From contig JAMFTG010000563.1 in assembly GCA_023974075.1 (NCBI GenBank), positions 1 through 64,000 of the forward strand: a stretch of 64,000 nucleotides of DNA, written 5' to 3'. Positions 11,738 to 23,783 of this stretch are shown here, one piece after another; the first letter of the stretch is position 1; every line of letters begins with the position of its first letter. The notes under the pieces are model-generated. The model was not told the origin of the DNA and did not search any database. It was given only the letters and a program-made list of their open reading frames with translations. This stretch comes from Chaenocephalus aceratus (Eukaryota > Chordata > Actinopteri > Perciformes > Channichthyidae). A program made the position numbers and the translations under genes.

Positions 11738-13569
11738 CATACTAATGTAGCTGCAGACAGGTGTCAGCCATCTTTAGTGTTTATGACAGAGCTCTTTCCC
11801 TGTGCTGCTGATGTCGTCAGGACCCCGCTGTTATTAATGAATAATGTCTGGCAGCAGGAGCTTAGGTTTCGGTGCAAGCTCAGAATATTTATAAAACAAT
11901 AAACAAATCAGCGTCATAAGTCGGGGGGAAAACTCATATTACAGGCCACAACAGGGCCACAGGGCCTCCTGCAATGACAGACTGTGTAGACGAAGGCTGG
12001 CCACAAGCTTTATTCTCAAATATCAGGTTCATATAGTACTGCAGTGTTTGCTTCAGAAGGGGTTTCTTTATGAAAAAACCGCAATGTAAGACTTTTGAAT
12101 AAAAAAAGAGCTTTTCCTCCTGATGTCTGTTGAAGAGAAAATACATTTCAAGAAGAATCAGTTTTTTCCGCAAATGCATCTAGGGTTAGGGTTAGGGTTC
12201 GAATTTGTTTAGGTTAGAGAAGTTATAGTAATCAGGAAGGGTTTCAAATCACCCATGTCCAATGTTATCCGCCTATTACATGGCATTCTATTTTTCTTAG
12301 TTCATTTCTTAGTTCATTTGTGGCGGACAGGTCAACATGCGCCCACCCACACGTTGCAAACGTTAAAGTAAGGCTTAACAAAAACCCAAAATGTGTTGTC
12401 CTCCATATCCGCTAAAATGTCTGAGCTTGTCATTAGAGTGGTGTTATCACAGGGTCAGGGGCACCTTAAAACCAGTTAAACATACCCACACAACGTCATC
12501 AATTCTAAATCGCCAATATCTGTTTAATATACAAATATCAATAATAATAATAGAGACACAAACATCAACATGGGTACTGGGTCAAATACAACAAAGTAAG
12601 AACAGATGGATGTGCAAACCAGATAGCTCACGTTAGAAAGATTTTGAATGCTAATGTAAAACGTTTGAAGCGCCATGAAGCCCCGGAGCCTGATTCTGCT
12701 CAGCCAGCAGCTGTGAGCCGGACCAGGCCAAATCCAACATCTCTCAATGAGGGAGGAACAGGAGAAGTACTGCCAGCAACTTTTCAGAGTGTTAAAGTTA
12801 TTTTTTACAAGGGAAATCCAAGTTAAACAAAACATTAATCATAGCAGGATACTTGGATGCTGTTGAAAACACGTACAGTGTATGGCTTAATCCATAAAAA
12901 GATATCTGTACAAAGCATGGCGCATTTGTATGTTTTTGCATCGAAAAAAGAGATTAGAAAACGTAGAAAATGCGTAGATCTTGTTATGTGCATTTACATA
13001 TCAAAATGTTACTCTCCGTACAAATAATTTAGGCATTCTCCAGAAGAAAAACAGGACCCAGAGGCTACACAAACAGAGGAAGAAATGGTGAAAGTTGGAT
13101 TACACTGAGCTCTCCCATCTAAATACACATGGTTCATATCTTCTCCTCTAAATCCCACTTAGGTGCTTCTCAAACAGTGCTTCAGTGCGGAAATCCCAAG
13201 TTTGATACAAAATGGACCTTGTCCTCCAGACAAACTCAGCTTCTTCGGGACATGTTGCAGTGGAAGCATGCGCATGCTGTTCCAGGCAAAGATATGAAAT
13301 GAAATATTACAGAAGCGAAGAAAGGGAGCATGCCACCCATCTGTCTAAGTGTTGGGGGAAATGGGGTTTAATATGTGCTAAAATACATTAATACACAGTT
13401 ATATTCATGTTTGTGTCACATACTGTCTTAACCAACCAGTACAGTTTGCTAATACGAACCAGTTAGAATGTTTTTCTTAGACGGTGACGGTGTGGCCCAG
13501 TCCAACTTATCTTTAAAACTAGATTGCTGTTAAATTTGGCATAACTGTTCAGAGGAAAATTCACAATAC
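10896..13569. other. Intergenic, no gene recognised
   Basis: A pure CA run of about 55 bp lies at 11684-11739. Otherwise the sequence is low-GC and unique-looking. A short TTAGGG-type run is listed separately. Confidence 0.45.
12181..12199. repeat. Short interstitial telomere-like repeat
   Basis: Three consecutive TAGGGT units (vertebrate telomere hexamer) lie inside ordinary sequence. The run is too short to be a telomere. It may reflect chance or a repaired break. Confidence 0.6.
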
Positions 13570-13577
13570 GTTTCAGC

Positions 13578-14917
13578 TAGGGATGTCCCGATCACCTTTT
13601 TTTGCTCCCGATCCGATTCCGATCATTTGATTTTGACAATCTGCCGATACCGATTTTTCCCGATCCGATCTTTATGCAATGCATTAAGAGAAAACAAAGG
13701 TAACAGATAACGGCTGGTCATCCAACGCGATGAATTCAGCTATCTTGGCTGTTATTGTGTTGGCCTTTTCACTGTTCTGGGGCCGTTTCTCTTTCCTTTT
13801 AAAAGTCTCTGAAAGTGTCGGTTGTTTCAGTGCCGTTACCTGAGTGGCCGCTGTGTACTCGCCGTGTTGTTGTTGATGTTTGTTTCTCAGGTAGCGTATT
13901 AGATTGGTCGTGTTGAACGTAGCTCTGTTCTTTCCACCACGCGGAACCTCCGCCTTGCAAACATTGCATCTGGCTGTTACACTGCCTTCGCTTTCAATTT
14001 TATAATACTTCCAAACTGCTGACATTTTCTCTGTCCCGACTCCCGAGTCACCAGCTGAACGTAGCCTCTCGTTAGCTTACTGCTACTATTAGACACTGCG
14101 CCCACTCTGTTGCCAGCTTTCAGAGGAATAAGCAACCAGGTCTGAAAACAAGCCCAAAGAAAGGCAAGGCAAGGCAGGTTTATTTATATAGCACTTTTCG
14201 ACGCAGGGTAATTCAAAGTGCTTTACAAAAAAGAAATGAAAGACATTAAGCATTAAAAAAGAAAAGCTAATAAAATAAAAATACATGGATAAAAGTTACA
14301 GTGCAGTCTAAAATATGAATAGTTCAATTAAACATTACAAGAAAAAGTACATGGATAAAAGTTACAGTGCTAATAAAATAAACATTAAGGAAAAATACAT
14401 GGATAAAAGTTACAGTGCAGTCTAAAATATGAATATTTAGACAGACTTTCTTCACCATATTTTGCTCGCATGACATCCACAATCGGACCCTCAGGAGGCT
14501 GTACACACCCCCTCCCCTGCTTTGCTTCCATAACAAAGTCTTTAAAGTGTTACCAAAACACTCCGTGTTACCAAAACACTATTTTTCATCCGTCGATGCC
14601 AGATATTCCAAATATCTCTTTCGAGCAGTCCCTCTCATAAATGTCATGGAGTTTAATTACGTTTAAACATTACAAGAAAAAGTACATGGATAAAAGTTAC
14701 AGTGCAGTTTAAGATATGAAAAGTTCAATTAAAAGAAAGCAACACATACTTGATGTTGTGTAATTTTAAACCAAAACTAAGTCCTCAGGATGACTTAGAT
14801 AAGACGTGAACATGGTCATTTTTGTTTTGTAACATTAAATAAAAAATCCCGATCCCCGATTTTTTGAAACTGAAACTAGAGATGTCCCGATCACGTGATC
14901 GGATCGGGACATCTCTA
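13578..14917 (-). mobile_element. hAT transposon with BED-finger transposase remnant
   Basis: The ends TAGGGATGTCCCGATC and GATCGGGACATCTCTA are inverted repeats. A perfect 8-bp duplication, GTTTCAGC, flanks them (13570-13577 and 14918-14925). The coding remnant is on the minus strand at 13684-14025. Inside are antisense L2-like LINE 3'-tail pieces (about 14160-14450 and 14660-14740), recognisable by the GGCAAGGCAAGGCAGG tail and the repeated TGGATAAAAGTTACAGTGC block. They match the 3' end of the LINE at 28531-30193. Confidence 0.88.
13684..14025 (-). pseudogene. hAT transposase N-terminus (BED zinc finger), truncated
   Basis: This 113-codon ORF reads from a start at 14025. It shows an aromatic WKYYKIE segment, a C-x2-C pair (CNVCKAEV) and a downstream leucine/histidine segment ending NKHQQQH, the layout of a zf-BED finger as in ZBED/hAT transposases. 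The sequence following ('TLSETF...') also fits a hAT transposase linker. The catalytic and dimerisation domains are absent, so it is a dead fragment inside the hAT element and not a host gene. Confidence 0.75.
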
Positions 14918-15089
14918 GTTTCAGCTCTTTGTCACTGTCTAGCAGGACGCCAACAATGTAGTATATGTAGCCATCTGCTATACACCTGGTGAAGAAGGAA
15001 CTGAAGGCACGTAAAACCATTAAATGCCAATCTACCATGTGTACAATTTGCTTATTTATTATTTATCTTGAATGCTGAAATCTAGGCTC

Positions 15090-15700
15090 TGATGTGAGTA
15101 TTTTGTAATTAAGTCTTGTTGTCTGACCTTTCACCCTACAGGGCAACTTGGAGAGGGTCAGGGTGTCAAACAATTGAAAACTCATCACTGGGGTCCCTCA
15201 GGGCTCCGTCCTGGGTCCCCTTCTTTTTACTCTATACAACGATTTACTTGGTCATTCCCTCTCACGGCTTCACAGCTATGCAGATGATGAAAGGACTCTT
15301 CCATCCATGACCTTTCTATCAACATCTGACCCCTTTGTAGACTGCAAGGAATCTGGGTGTGACCCTTGACAACCAACTCCAACAACCTGCGGATATACTC
15401 TTTATAGCATTAGTGAGATATGTTTCCTACTAAGCCAGAGGGCGACACAGGTTCTGGTCAAAGCTCTTGTCGTCTCACTTCTTGACGGCTGCACCTCCCT
15501 CCTGACTGATCTACCTTCAAATGTCATCTGACCTCATGGCACTGATATTGGCGTACAGTGCTTTTAATGGATAAGATGCTTCCGACATCCAGGACAAGGT
15601 TGAACCAAACATTCCAGCATGTTCACTTTGTTCTGCTAATCTGCTCCCTATTTCACATCTTCTGAAACAGAGTAAAAACACACCACTGCACTTTTTCTTT
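15090..15700 (+). pseudogene. Decayed LINE reverse transcriptase fragment
   Basis: Broken reading frames on the plus strand still show the RT fingerprint: a GVPQGSVLGP-like segment (about 15190-15225) followed by a degraded YADD-like segment (about 15270-15290), then DYCN-like and SRLD-like remnants near 15470-15520. Frameshifts interrupt every frame. This is an old non-LTR retrotransposon copy; the clade is uncertain. Confidence 0.6.
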
Positions 15701-15897
15701 TATTGCAGGTTAGTTTGGAGTAAAGCTTCCCCAAAATAAAATGAAATGAAATGTAAAAGGTGCTATTTCCCTGCTAGCTTTGAGCTGGGTTTTTTATGAA
15801 GAGTGACTGCTGCTTTTGCTTAGACACATAACAAATCCCCTAATTCTGTAAAAACATGTTTTTTCATTTGCATGCCACACTATACATTTCCTTTAAA

Positions 15898-15898
<1 letters not shown>

Positions 15899-15965
<67 letters not shown>
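15899..15965. repeat. (TG)n microsatellite
   Basis: A pure TG run of about 65 bp. The text on both sides is itself duplicated (TTTTCATTTGCATGCCACAC before, TTTTCATTGGCATGCCACAC after), so a direct repeat of about 40 bp brackets the microsatellite. Confidence 0.95.
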
Positions 15966-15970
<5 letters not shown>

Positions 15971-16768
15971 CATTTTTTTTCATTGGCATGCCACACTATA
16001 CATGTCCTTTAAAAGTGTATATAAAATGTGGGACTCAACTGTTTCCTCAGAAAACAAAAGAGGCCCTTTACACAGTACATTATTTCCAGTGACTGTGCAT
16101 GGGCTGAAGCAACACGCTGAGGTTCCTGCTGTCTTTGCTCATGGATTACAGAAACAAACCAAGGGATCTGGAGAGTAACCCAGGCATGCAGATGAAAAGA
16201 TGTGCTCGCTCTAAACAGGTGGGACTATTTATTGTTTAATGAAAAGATGATTGCTTTGGGTTCTTTATTTCTGCTACCTCAAGTCATATGTGACAGAATC
16301 CTCAAGTCAAATCAAAAGTTTCTACTTAGAGTCACATTTCGTGGCAATAACTGCAGCTAGGGAACTGATAGATATTAAAAAGCCATGATTAAATATCAGA
16401 ATACTACCATGTTTGTTGCCATGGCATATTTTCTGCTGGTCAACCAGATGGAGGGGAGTCTTCACCTTTGTCTAAAGCCACTGCCAGTGAAAAAAAGAAG
16501 CTTGGATAAACTTTGCGCAGGAACCCTGAGCAGCCTGGCTACCTCAGATCCTGCCAGAATGCCTGCAGTCACCCTGAGCTTCTGGATCAAGCAAAGCTAC
16601 CCCAGATCCCTGCAGATGCTCTGACCGCCTGTGAACTGCATCCAGATGCTCAAGATCTCGCCTTCCTGTCAGGATCCACACTGGAAGGACCAACAGTTCA
16701 AACATCTACTGCTCGTCACTATTCCCAGCGCTGGAAAGTAATTAAGTACATTTACTCAAGTACTGTAC

Positions 16769-18891
16769 TTAAAGGTCCCCTATCACAGTGGTTCTCAAAT
16801 GGGGGTACGCGGACCCCTAGGGGTATGTTGGGGTACTGCAGGGGGTACGTGAGATTTATTTTATGTTAATGAAAAAAAAAACATCATTAATGCATTTACA
16901 CAAACTACTAATAGTAGATTAACTACTTATTAAAAAGTTTACAGAAACTCTGGATAATAAAATGGGAAAAGTAAACGGGGTGCTCTCTTTTCCTCTCCCT
17001 CTCCTGACAGCCCGTCAGTCTCGTGCAGCTCGCTGAACCTGTAATAAGTGACCCGACAGTAAAGAATAAATATATGTATAACTAGTTTAGCTAGTTCCAG
17101 AGTAGATAAACTAGCTAAGTGTGTTAGGTCTAACTCTTAGTGTATTTTGCTCCACTCAACGGTCCGTCACAGCGGGGGAGCTCTGATCATGCAGAGCTGC
17201 GTGTTCTCCGTCAGCAGCAGCTGATCTGATCTCTCTCTCGCGTCCGGTTATACTTCACTCGCGTTTATGTCCAAATCTATCAGATCTAGCTAGTTCTAGT
17301 TAATTATATGACTGCCTGCTTTTCAAAGGACCTAAACAATAAACAAAGTATAGCGCAGCATTATGCATATGTTTATATGAGGGGTCAAAATCCCATGCTC
17401 ATAAAATGCTCATATATTTTTTTCTCTTCATTCCAAAGTGCTGATTCTCTGTCTGTGACTTTAGATGAAAATAAGCAGCCCCTCCCCACGCCCCTCTGAG
17501 AGACATTTGGTTACAAAGAACTCAATGGTGCTCTCGAGGAGATTCAGGTGATAAGGGGGGGGGGGGGTTACCTTGGTTGCTGATTGGCTAATGGTTACAC
17601 AAGACAACACATCGTTATGACATCATAAAGTGGCCAAAATCTGATCAGCTCATTTTCAGACAGGTTTTTATAGAAATGGATCAAAAAGAGAGAAAATCTT
17701 TGTTCCTGAAACTTTCAGAGTCTCTTTCCACAGAGGGGACACATGTTGATGTAGAAGAGACATGAAGAAGAGGGGACACATGTTGATGTAGAAGAGACAT
17801 GAAGAAGAGGGGACACATGTTGATGTAGAAGAGACATGGAGAAGAGGGGACACATGTTGATGTAGAAGAGACATGAAGAAGAGGGGACACATGTTGATGT
17901 AGAAGAGACATGGAGAAGAGGGGACACATGTTGATGTAGAAGAGACATGGAGAAGAGGGGACACATGTTGATGTAGAAGAGACATGAAGAAGAGGGGACA
18001 CATGTTGATGTAGAAGAGACATGGAGAAGAGGGGACACATGTTGATGTAGAAGAGACTTGAAGAAGAGGGGACACATGTTGATGTAGAAGAGACATGAAG
18101 AAGAGGGGACACATGTTGATGTAGAAGAGACATGGAGAAGAGGGGACACATGTTGATGTAGAAGAGGGGACACATGTTGATGTAGAAGAGACATGGAGGA
18201 GAGGGGACACATGTTGATGTAGAAGAGACATGAAGAAGAGGGGACACATGTTGATGTAGAAGAGACATGAAGAAGAGGGGACACATGTTGATGTAGAAGA
18301 GACATGGAGAAGAGGGGACATATGTTGATGTAGAAGAGACATGGAGAAGAGGGGACACATGTTGATGTAGAAGAGGGGACACATGTTGATGTAGAAGAGA
18401 CATGAAGAAGAGGGGACACATGTTGATGTAGAAGAGACATGGAGAAGAGGGGACACATGTTGATGTAGAAGAGACATGGAGAAGAGGGGACATATGTTGA
18501 TGTAGAAGAGACATGGAGAAGAGGGGACACATGTTGATGTAGAAGAGACATGGAGAAGAGGGGACACATGTTGATGTAGAAGAGACATGGAGAAGAGGGG
18601 ACACATGTTGATGTAGAAGAGGGGACACATGTTGATGTAGAAGAGACATGGAGGAGAGGGGACACATGTTGATGTAGAAGAGACATGAAGAAGAGGGGAC
18701 ACATGTTGATGTAGAAGAGACATGGAGAAGAGGGGACACATGTTGATGTAGAAGAGACGTGGAGAAGAGGGGACACATGTTGATGCAGAAGAGACATGGA
18801 GAAGAGGGGACACATGTTGATGTAGAAGAGACATGGAGAAGAGGGGACACATGTTGATGTAGAAGAGACATGGAGAAGAGGGGACACATGT
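16769..18891. mobile_element. TTAA-flanked element (AGGTCCCC end), copy with expanded minisatellite
   Basis: The left end TTAA-AGGTCCCCTATC is seen at 16769. A hAT-like end (CAGTGGTTCTCAAA) follows directly and begins inserted sequence to about 17400. From about 17430 the sequence matches the complete copy at 36486-37236, including the poly-G tract near 17558. The right terminal repeat is missing, replaced near 18892 by a SINE/LINE-type tail (GCGTCTTTGAGCATTAGAAA). TTAA targets are typical of piggyBac-like elements; no transposase is present. Confidence 0.65.
17735..18891. repeat. 37-bp minisatellite, about 31 units
   Basis: The unit is GAGACATGAAGAAGAGGGGA followed by CACATGTTGATGTAGAA, with G/A variants and several shortened units lacking the GAGACATG half. 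As 37 is not a multiple of 3, all three minus-strand frames stay open for more than 400 codons; these are artefacts. The array lies inside the TTAA-flanked element, and the homologous copy at 36915-37207 has about 8 units. Confidence 0.95.
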
Positions 18892-19365
18892 AAAGCGTCT
18901 TTGAGCATTAGAAAACGCGCTATTAAAAATCCCATGTATTATTATTGTTATTATTAAGTATAAAATGTATGTACTTGCACTTATGTTCACATTAAGGTAC
19001 TTTATCCTTTTACTCTACTGTGTGAGCATGCCAGCTCCACATGGAGGTCCCATCCCGACCTCTAACTGGGCCGTGACATAATGTTTGTGTTTGGTATTGT
19101 TGTCTGTCGCCTAAAGGCAAAGTAAACACCTCTTAAAGTGGTTCAGTGAAGCTGGGACACATTGCAGTTGCAGCACCGCTAAGCACCGCCTCTTGTCTGT
19201 CAATCAAATCAGTGTGCTTTGCTCAGCATCTCATTGGTGTTCATTTGGTCTAGAGCAGGGGTGTCAAACTCAAGGCCCGGGGGCCAAATCCGGGCCGCGA
19301 CTACATTTTATGTGGCCCTGCAAGAGCTTGCAAAGAATATAATACGTTTATTATACGGTTACGTG

Positions 19366-20329
19366 CAGTGTTGTGCTAGTTACTGACAACCAGTAACTAG
19401 TTACCATTACTAGTTACTTTATTTCAAAAGTAACTCAGTTACTTTACTGATTACTTACACCAGAAAGTAATGCGTTACTGTGAAAAGTAACGTTTTAGTT
19501 ACTTAAAAAAAGGGCTCCCATTATATTAATGCCCTTATAGCCTTCATTTCAGTACTGTTATTGCATTGGAGAATAATACAATCTGTTGATCAACTTGACA
19601 TGCGTTATATGCAATCTGGATAGCATCGATATTAGCTGGCTTTACATGTTTGTATATTCTTTCTCCAGGTAGTTCCATATGCCGTGTGCCGCCCGGACAT
19701 GCTATCGTGCTAACTAGCTCCCTGAAAGCGGGTGACTCCACTGTAGCAATAGCCTGCATGTGTTCCACAACATACCGTGCAATGGCTTTATCGACTTTCC
19801 CCCGGCTAGCAGTCCCTTGGTTAAAATCCAGCCGCTGTTGCTGAGGTGCAGGTGGAGGTGGAGGTGGAGTGGCGTCGGCTGATTCTCTGTGGTCTTAGCT
19901 ACTAGCTTCGTCCCAGCATGTTGTTTCTGCAGATGTGTTAAGAGATTTGAATGACTGGTTTGGGCTGTAGATAGGCTCTTTGACCCGCCAGGACACAACT
20001 TACATTTAACTAAAACGTTATTTTCTTTGTGCTCGACAAAAGTGGAATAGTGAGAATATCTCCAGGTGGAGAAACTAGACTTGAGCTCCGCCGCCGCCAT
20101 GATAGTCTTGTTAGTAAACAACACAAACACGCCCACAGCCCGTCTCCGCATGTGACACAGGAAGTATTTAAGTACATTTACTCAAGTACTTAAGTACAGT
20201 TCTCATCTCTGTTCACCTGGCTGTTGACTATATACAAAAACTAACGGAGTAACGCACCATGTAGTGACGGTAACTGAGTTACTGAATTTAAAAAGTAACT
20301 TACTTTGTAACGCGTTAGTCCCAACACTG
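19366..20329 (-). mobile_element. Nested hAT element (CAGTGTTGTGCTAGTTAC end)
   Basis: The ends CAGTGTTG and CCAACACTG are inverted. A perfect 8-bp duplication, GTTACGTG, lies at 19358-19365 and 20330-20337. It inserted into the CAGGGG-type hAT element around it. It carries a BED-type transposase remnant on the minus strand. Confidence 0.92.
19714..20151 (-). pseudogene. hAT transposase N-terminal remnant
   Basis: This 145-codon minus-strand ORF has a BED-finger layout: FSTWRYSHYSTFV, then VKCKLC (C-x2-C), then SNLLTHLQKQH (H-x-H end). After that it degenerates into an HLHLHL run encoded by a GGTGGA repeat. The RNase H-like catalytic core is missing. It sits wholly inside the nested hAT at 19366-20329, so it is transposon debris. 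Confidence 0.7.
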
Positions 20330-21211
20330 GTTACGTGCCACTTTACAGAAGCAGGTAGCCCAGAAACTACATGGCCCACAATGCATCTCGTTTTGTGACA
20401 TGCGCACTGAAGAGACTTGCAATTATTTGCCCCGGACTTCTGCTTTCAGACGTAGTTAATTGCCAAGTTATTATCCTATCCGATAATAATCCAATTCAGA
20501 GGCAATAATGTAATATAATACATTATTTTATATATATATATTATATATTTATATAGTTACAACCGGCCCTTTGAGTGCAACCTTTAATGTGGCCCGCGAT
20601 GAAATTGAGTTTGACACCCCTGGTCTCGAGAGCTACTTCCATTTATCATGTGATCATTGCAGAACGTGCAATAAAGGAAGATCAAGAAAAGCTCCGTTTT
20701 TATTGAATTCATGTCGCGGTCATTTTGACAAATGATTACAGAAAAATAGCAGTAATAAATGTCTTTACTGTTTCATAATCAGTGAATATATTGAACTCCT
20801 GAGGTTATCTATTTATGGATGGAGTCCATCCATACATTCTTACGTCAACAATGGTGTATTCTATATTGTGTATTCAAGAAAAGATCACATTCAGTAAAAC
20901 TATGCCATCACCTCTACACACTGAAAAGGACCACATCTTTCTATAGTTCACTTTGAACAGCTGCTCGGTTAGCGGGAGGAGACAGGAAGACCTGATGTCG
21001 CTGCAGGAAGTGAGAGCATTGCAATGTTAAGAATAATTGGGATAGAAAGGATTAAGTATTCAATAAGTCAGAATATAAATCACATTCTAATTAGGAAAGT
21101 GATGAATGTAATTAAACGTCCTTATAGCTGGTTAAAGTAAAGCGTATGTCTCGGATGTGAGGGGACTAACATACTTTCATAATTTCTCTATGTGCCACAA
21201 AAATCCAAATG

Positions 21212-21212
<1 letters not shown>

Positions 21213-21308
<96 letters not shown>
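21213..21308. repeat. (TG)n microsatellite
   Basis: A pure GT run of about 95 bp. Confidence 0.97.
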
Positions 21309-21309
<1 letters not shown>

Positions 21310-22052
21310 ACAACAGCAAGAACAAATATGAAAATACGATAAAAATGGTCTCGAGTGAACTTTAAATTACTTTGTCATGTATCAAATAAAGATCTTAAAA
21401 TGTTTAAAACTACAACACATACAAGGACAGCTTTACTCGCATTTATATATCAGTGTCTCCAAATAAAATTCCAACTGGACTGTTGAGTTGTTTAATACAA
21501 CAGCTCCCTCTTCTGGTGTCATACAAATACTGCACTACAACGTCCTGGTTTCTCTTCCTCAGTCAGCGACATGACCTCCTGTTCCCATGACATTCATATA
21601 TCCCAGAGGATGCTGCGTCTGTTTCTGCAGCAGCTGTTGTTCTCCAGGGTCCTTCCTGTGATGCACACTCTCCAGTAAACTACAGCTCAACACCAGAGGT
21701 CCTGAAGGCTGGTTAGAAACTGAGCAAAACTCAAAGAGAGCTTCAACTGCTCCAAGTGGTGGTGGTGGCAGGAATGCAAACATGAAAACAAAATGTGAAA
21801 ACAACTATGAAAACATAATTGATATCGTATGTGAGTAGTTTGGAGAGACGCCAATTGGCCGTGCCAAGTTGCCCTTGAGCAAGGACCCCGAAACAGGGGG
21901 GGGGGGGGGAGGAGATATATAAACCAAGAACAGGTAGGTGAGCTCTCTTTCAGTCCCTGTACCCCCTTTATCAACAAGATGACCACCACCATGTATTTAC
22001 CTTTCTTATGGATCGAGGTGTTGCTGGTGTCCCTTGCAGTGTTCACTTCAGA

Positions 22053-22684
22053 GGTACGTCCACACAGCAGCTTCAGAAGCAACTTCCACCGCTTCCAACG
22101 CTTCTCTGCCCGTTGACTTTGAATGGGGATGACGTCACTTTGCCTCGCTTTTCCCCGAACTGCATTGTGGGGGAGCGAAGCGAAGATTTCCAGGATGTCC
22201 AGGATTTCCAGGATTCAAAAGTTGAGCAATGTTCAACTTTTGAAGCTGAGCTGGAAGCGCCAGCCAATCAAACACGTTTACGCAAATCTGACAGTAGAAG
22301 CGCTAGCCAATCAAACCGCGTGTAAGCAGGGAGAACCAGACCGCAGTTAATTTCCTCATATTCCAAACGAGAAATTACGGTAGCAAATCACCCGGTTCTT
22401 TACGACCAGAACTATTACCGGGATACAAACCGGAGGAACCAGGCAAGGAGGGAGGTGGCAGAGACAGTGGGGGAAACTGGTAGGGTTTCGCCTGTTTGGG
22501 GAGTTTATATATATATATATATTGCTCGCATAAAATCCCCGGGGTTTTTTGCTTTGTATGTCGGGGGCGGGAGATTCATGTGATTGGTTGTTGGTCGCAT
22601 TGCTCGCAAAAAATCCCCAAGCTGTCAGACACGCCCAGCTCCAAGATTTTCAAGATTTTTGAAAAGCTGCTGTGTGGACGTACC
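22053..22684. mobile_element. TIR MITE, copy 2 (GGTACGTCCACACAGCAGC ends)
   Basis: Near-identical to the copy at 8118-8731, with the same inverted ends. It differs by small indels, for example an extra TGTCCAGGATT-type unit near 22195 and CTTCCAACG near 22092. The high identity indicates recent activity. No transposase. Confidence 0.85.
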
Positions 22685-22939
22685 GTTATTTACTAAACGG
22701 TTATTTCTGAGTAACCGAATATTTATTAACACATGCACAAGAACATAATACAAATAGGAATAGTCAACAAGTAGACCACATCGTGACATAACATATTGTG
22801 GTATGTCGTAAGAGGAAACAATGCGAACACTGAAACATTGACTTGAATTAAATGTATTATGTCAACAGATTTCACATAACTGTATTCGGTTAGTTGAAAG
22901 CAATAATATTAACTTTAAATACAAAATATTAGGTTCAAC

Positions 22940-23262
22940 TTAAAGGGGGGGTAGGTGATTTTGGAGAAACCAGCACGAGTGCGCTAGAATTTGAAAATAC
23001 ATACCAGGAAAAAATCTGCCACTTCCTTACAGAGCCCCGCCTCCAATACACACGAACGCGCACATGACCAATGAGGGCACGAGATAAGTTTGTGCCCCGA
23101 TGGAAGGCTGACAGGCAGGTAGGCCGTCCAGTTACTTTAGCCGGGCCGGCTCAGATGATTAGTCGTGCTTTTTACAGCGCCACGGCTTCCACAGATGACA
23201 TTTCTTTATGGATTTTTTGTCAAAGCACTTCAGATATTCATAGCTATCGGGATGTTATTATT
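22940..23262. mobile_element. TTAA-type MITE (AGGTGGGGTAGGTAAG family), truncated
   Basis: The left end follows TTAA at 22940 (AGGGGGGGTAGGTGATTTT). The interior matches the intact copies at 23437-23783 and 26184-26564. It breaks off near 23262 after CTATCGGGATGTTA, where other AT-rich repeat sequence continues. Confidence 0.75.
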
Positions 23263-23436
23263 ATTCAAATATTTTTATTGATTTTCCACATATAACAAAC
23301 AGCAGCACTCAGCATTCAAAAATACAGCACACACAGAAAGTATACAACATATCAATTGACATCCAGAGGAGATACAAAATATGTATATAGAAAGTAAACG
23401 TACACATACATTATGAAATTAAAAACTGCATGGTTA

Positions 23437-23783
23437 AAGGTGGGGTAGGTAAGTTTGAGAAACCGGCTCGAGATCGCTAGAATTTGAAAATACACAACCG
23501 GAGAAAATCTGCCACTTCCTTATAGAGCCCCTCCCCCAACACACACGAACGCGCACATGACCAATGAGGGCACGAGATGAGTTTGTGCCCCGATGGAAGG
23601 CTGACAGGCAGGTAGACAGGTTGTACTTTTTACAGTATTACGGCTTCAACAGATGACATTTTTTTCATGGATTTTTTGTCAAAGCACTTCAGATATTCAT
23701 TGCTATCGGGATGTTAAGAGCATTCCATGGAATATAACAAAAAGTGTATCTCAGCCGGTTTCTCAAACGTACCTACCCCGCCT
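23437..23783. mobile_element. TTAA-type MITE, intact copy
   Basis: The ends AGGTGGGGTAGGTAAGTTTG and ACGTACCTACCCCGCCT are inverted. Each is flanked by TTAA (23433-23436 and 23784-23787). No ORF. The TTAA duplication suggests a piggyBac-like transposase in trans. Confidence 0.85.

Larger units (their letters stand above)
19256..20622. mobile_element. hAT element with CAGGGGTGTCAAACTCA ends
   Basis: The ends CAGGGGTGTCAAACTCA and TGAGTTTGACACCCCTG are perfect inverted repeats. The 8-bp duplication is GTCTAGAG (19248-19255) against GTCTCGAG (20623-20630), one mismatch. It is split by a younger nested element at 19366-20329. Related copies are at 43803-44245 and 60230-60621. Confidence 0.92.

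Noticed and set aside
12181..12199. Telomere or chromosome-fusion scar
   Set aside because: Only about three hexamers; too short to support a fusion.
17668..18990. Three overlapping minus-strand ORFs over 400 codons each
   Set aside because: A 37-bp tandem unit without stops in any minus-strand frame produces them; it lies inside a MITE.
13684..20151. BED-finger ORFs as host ZBED genes
   Set aside because: Both lie within hAT elements with terminal repeats and 8-bp duplications, and both lack the catalytic part.
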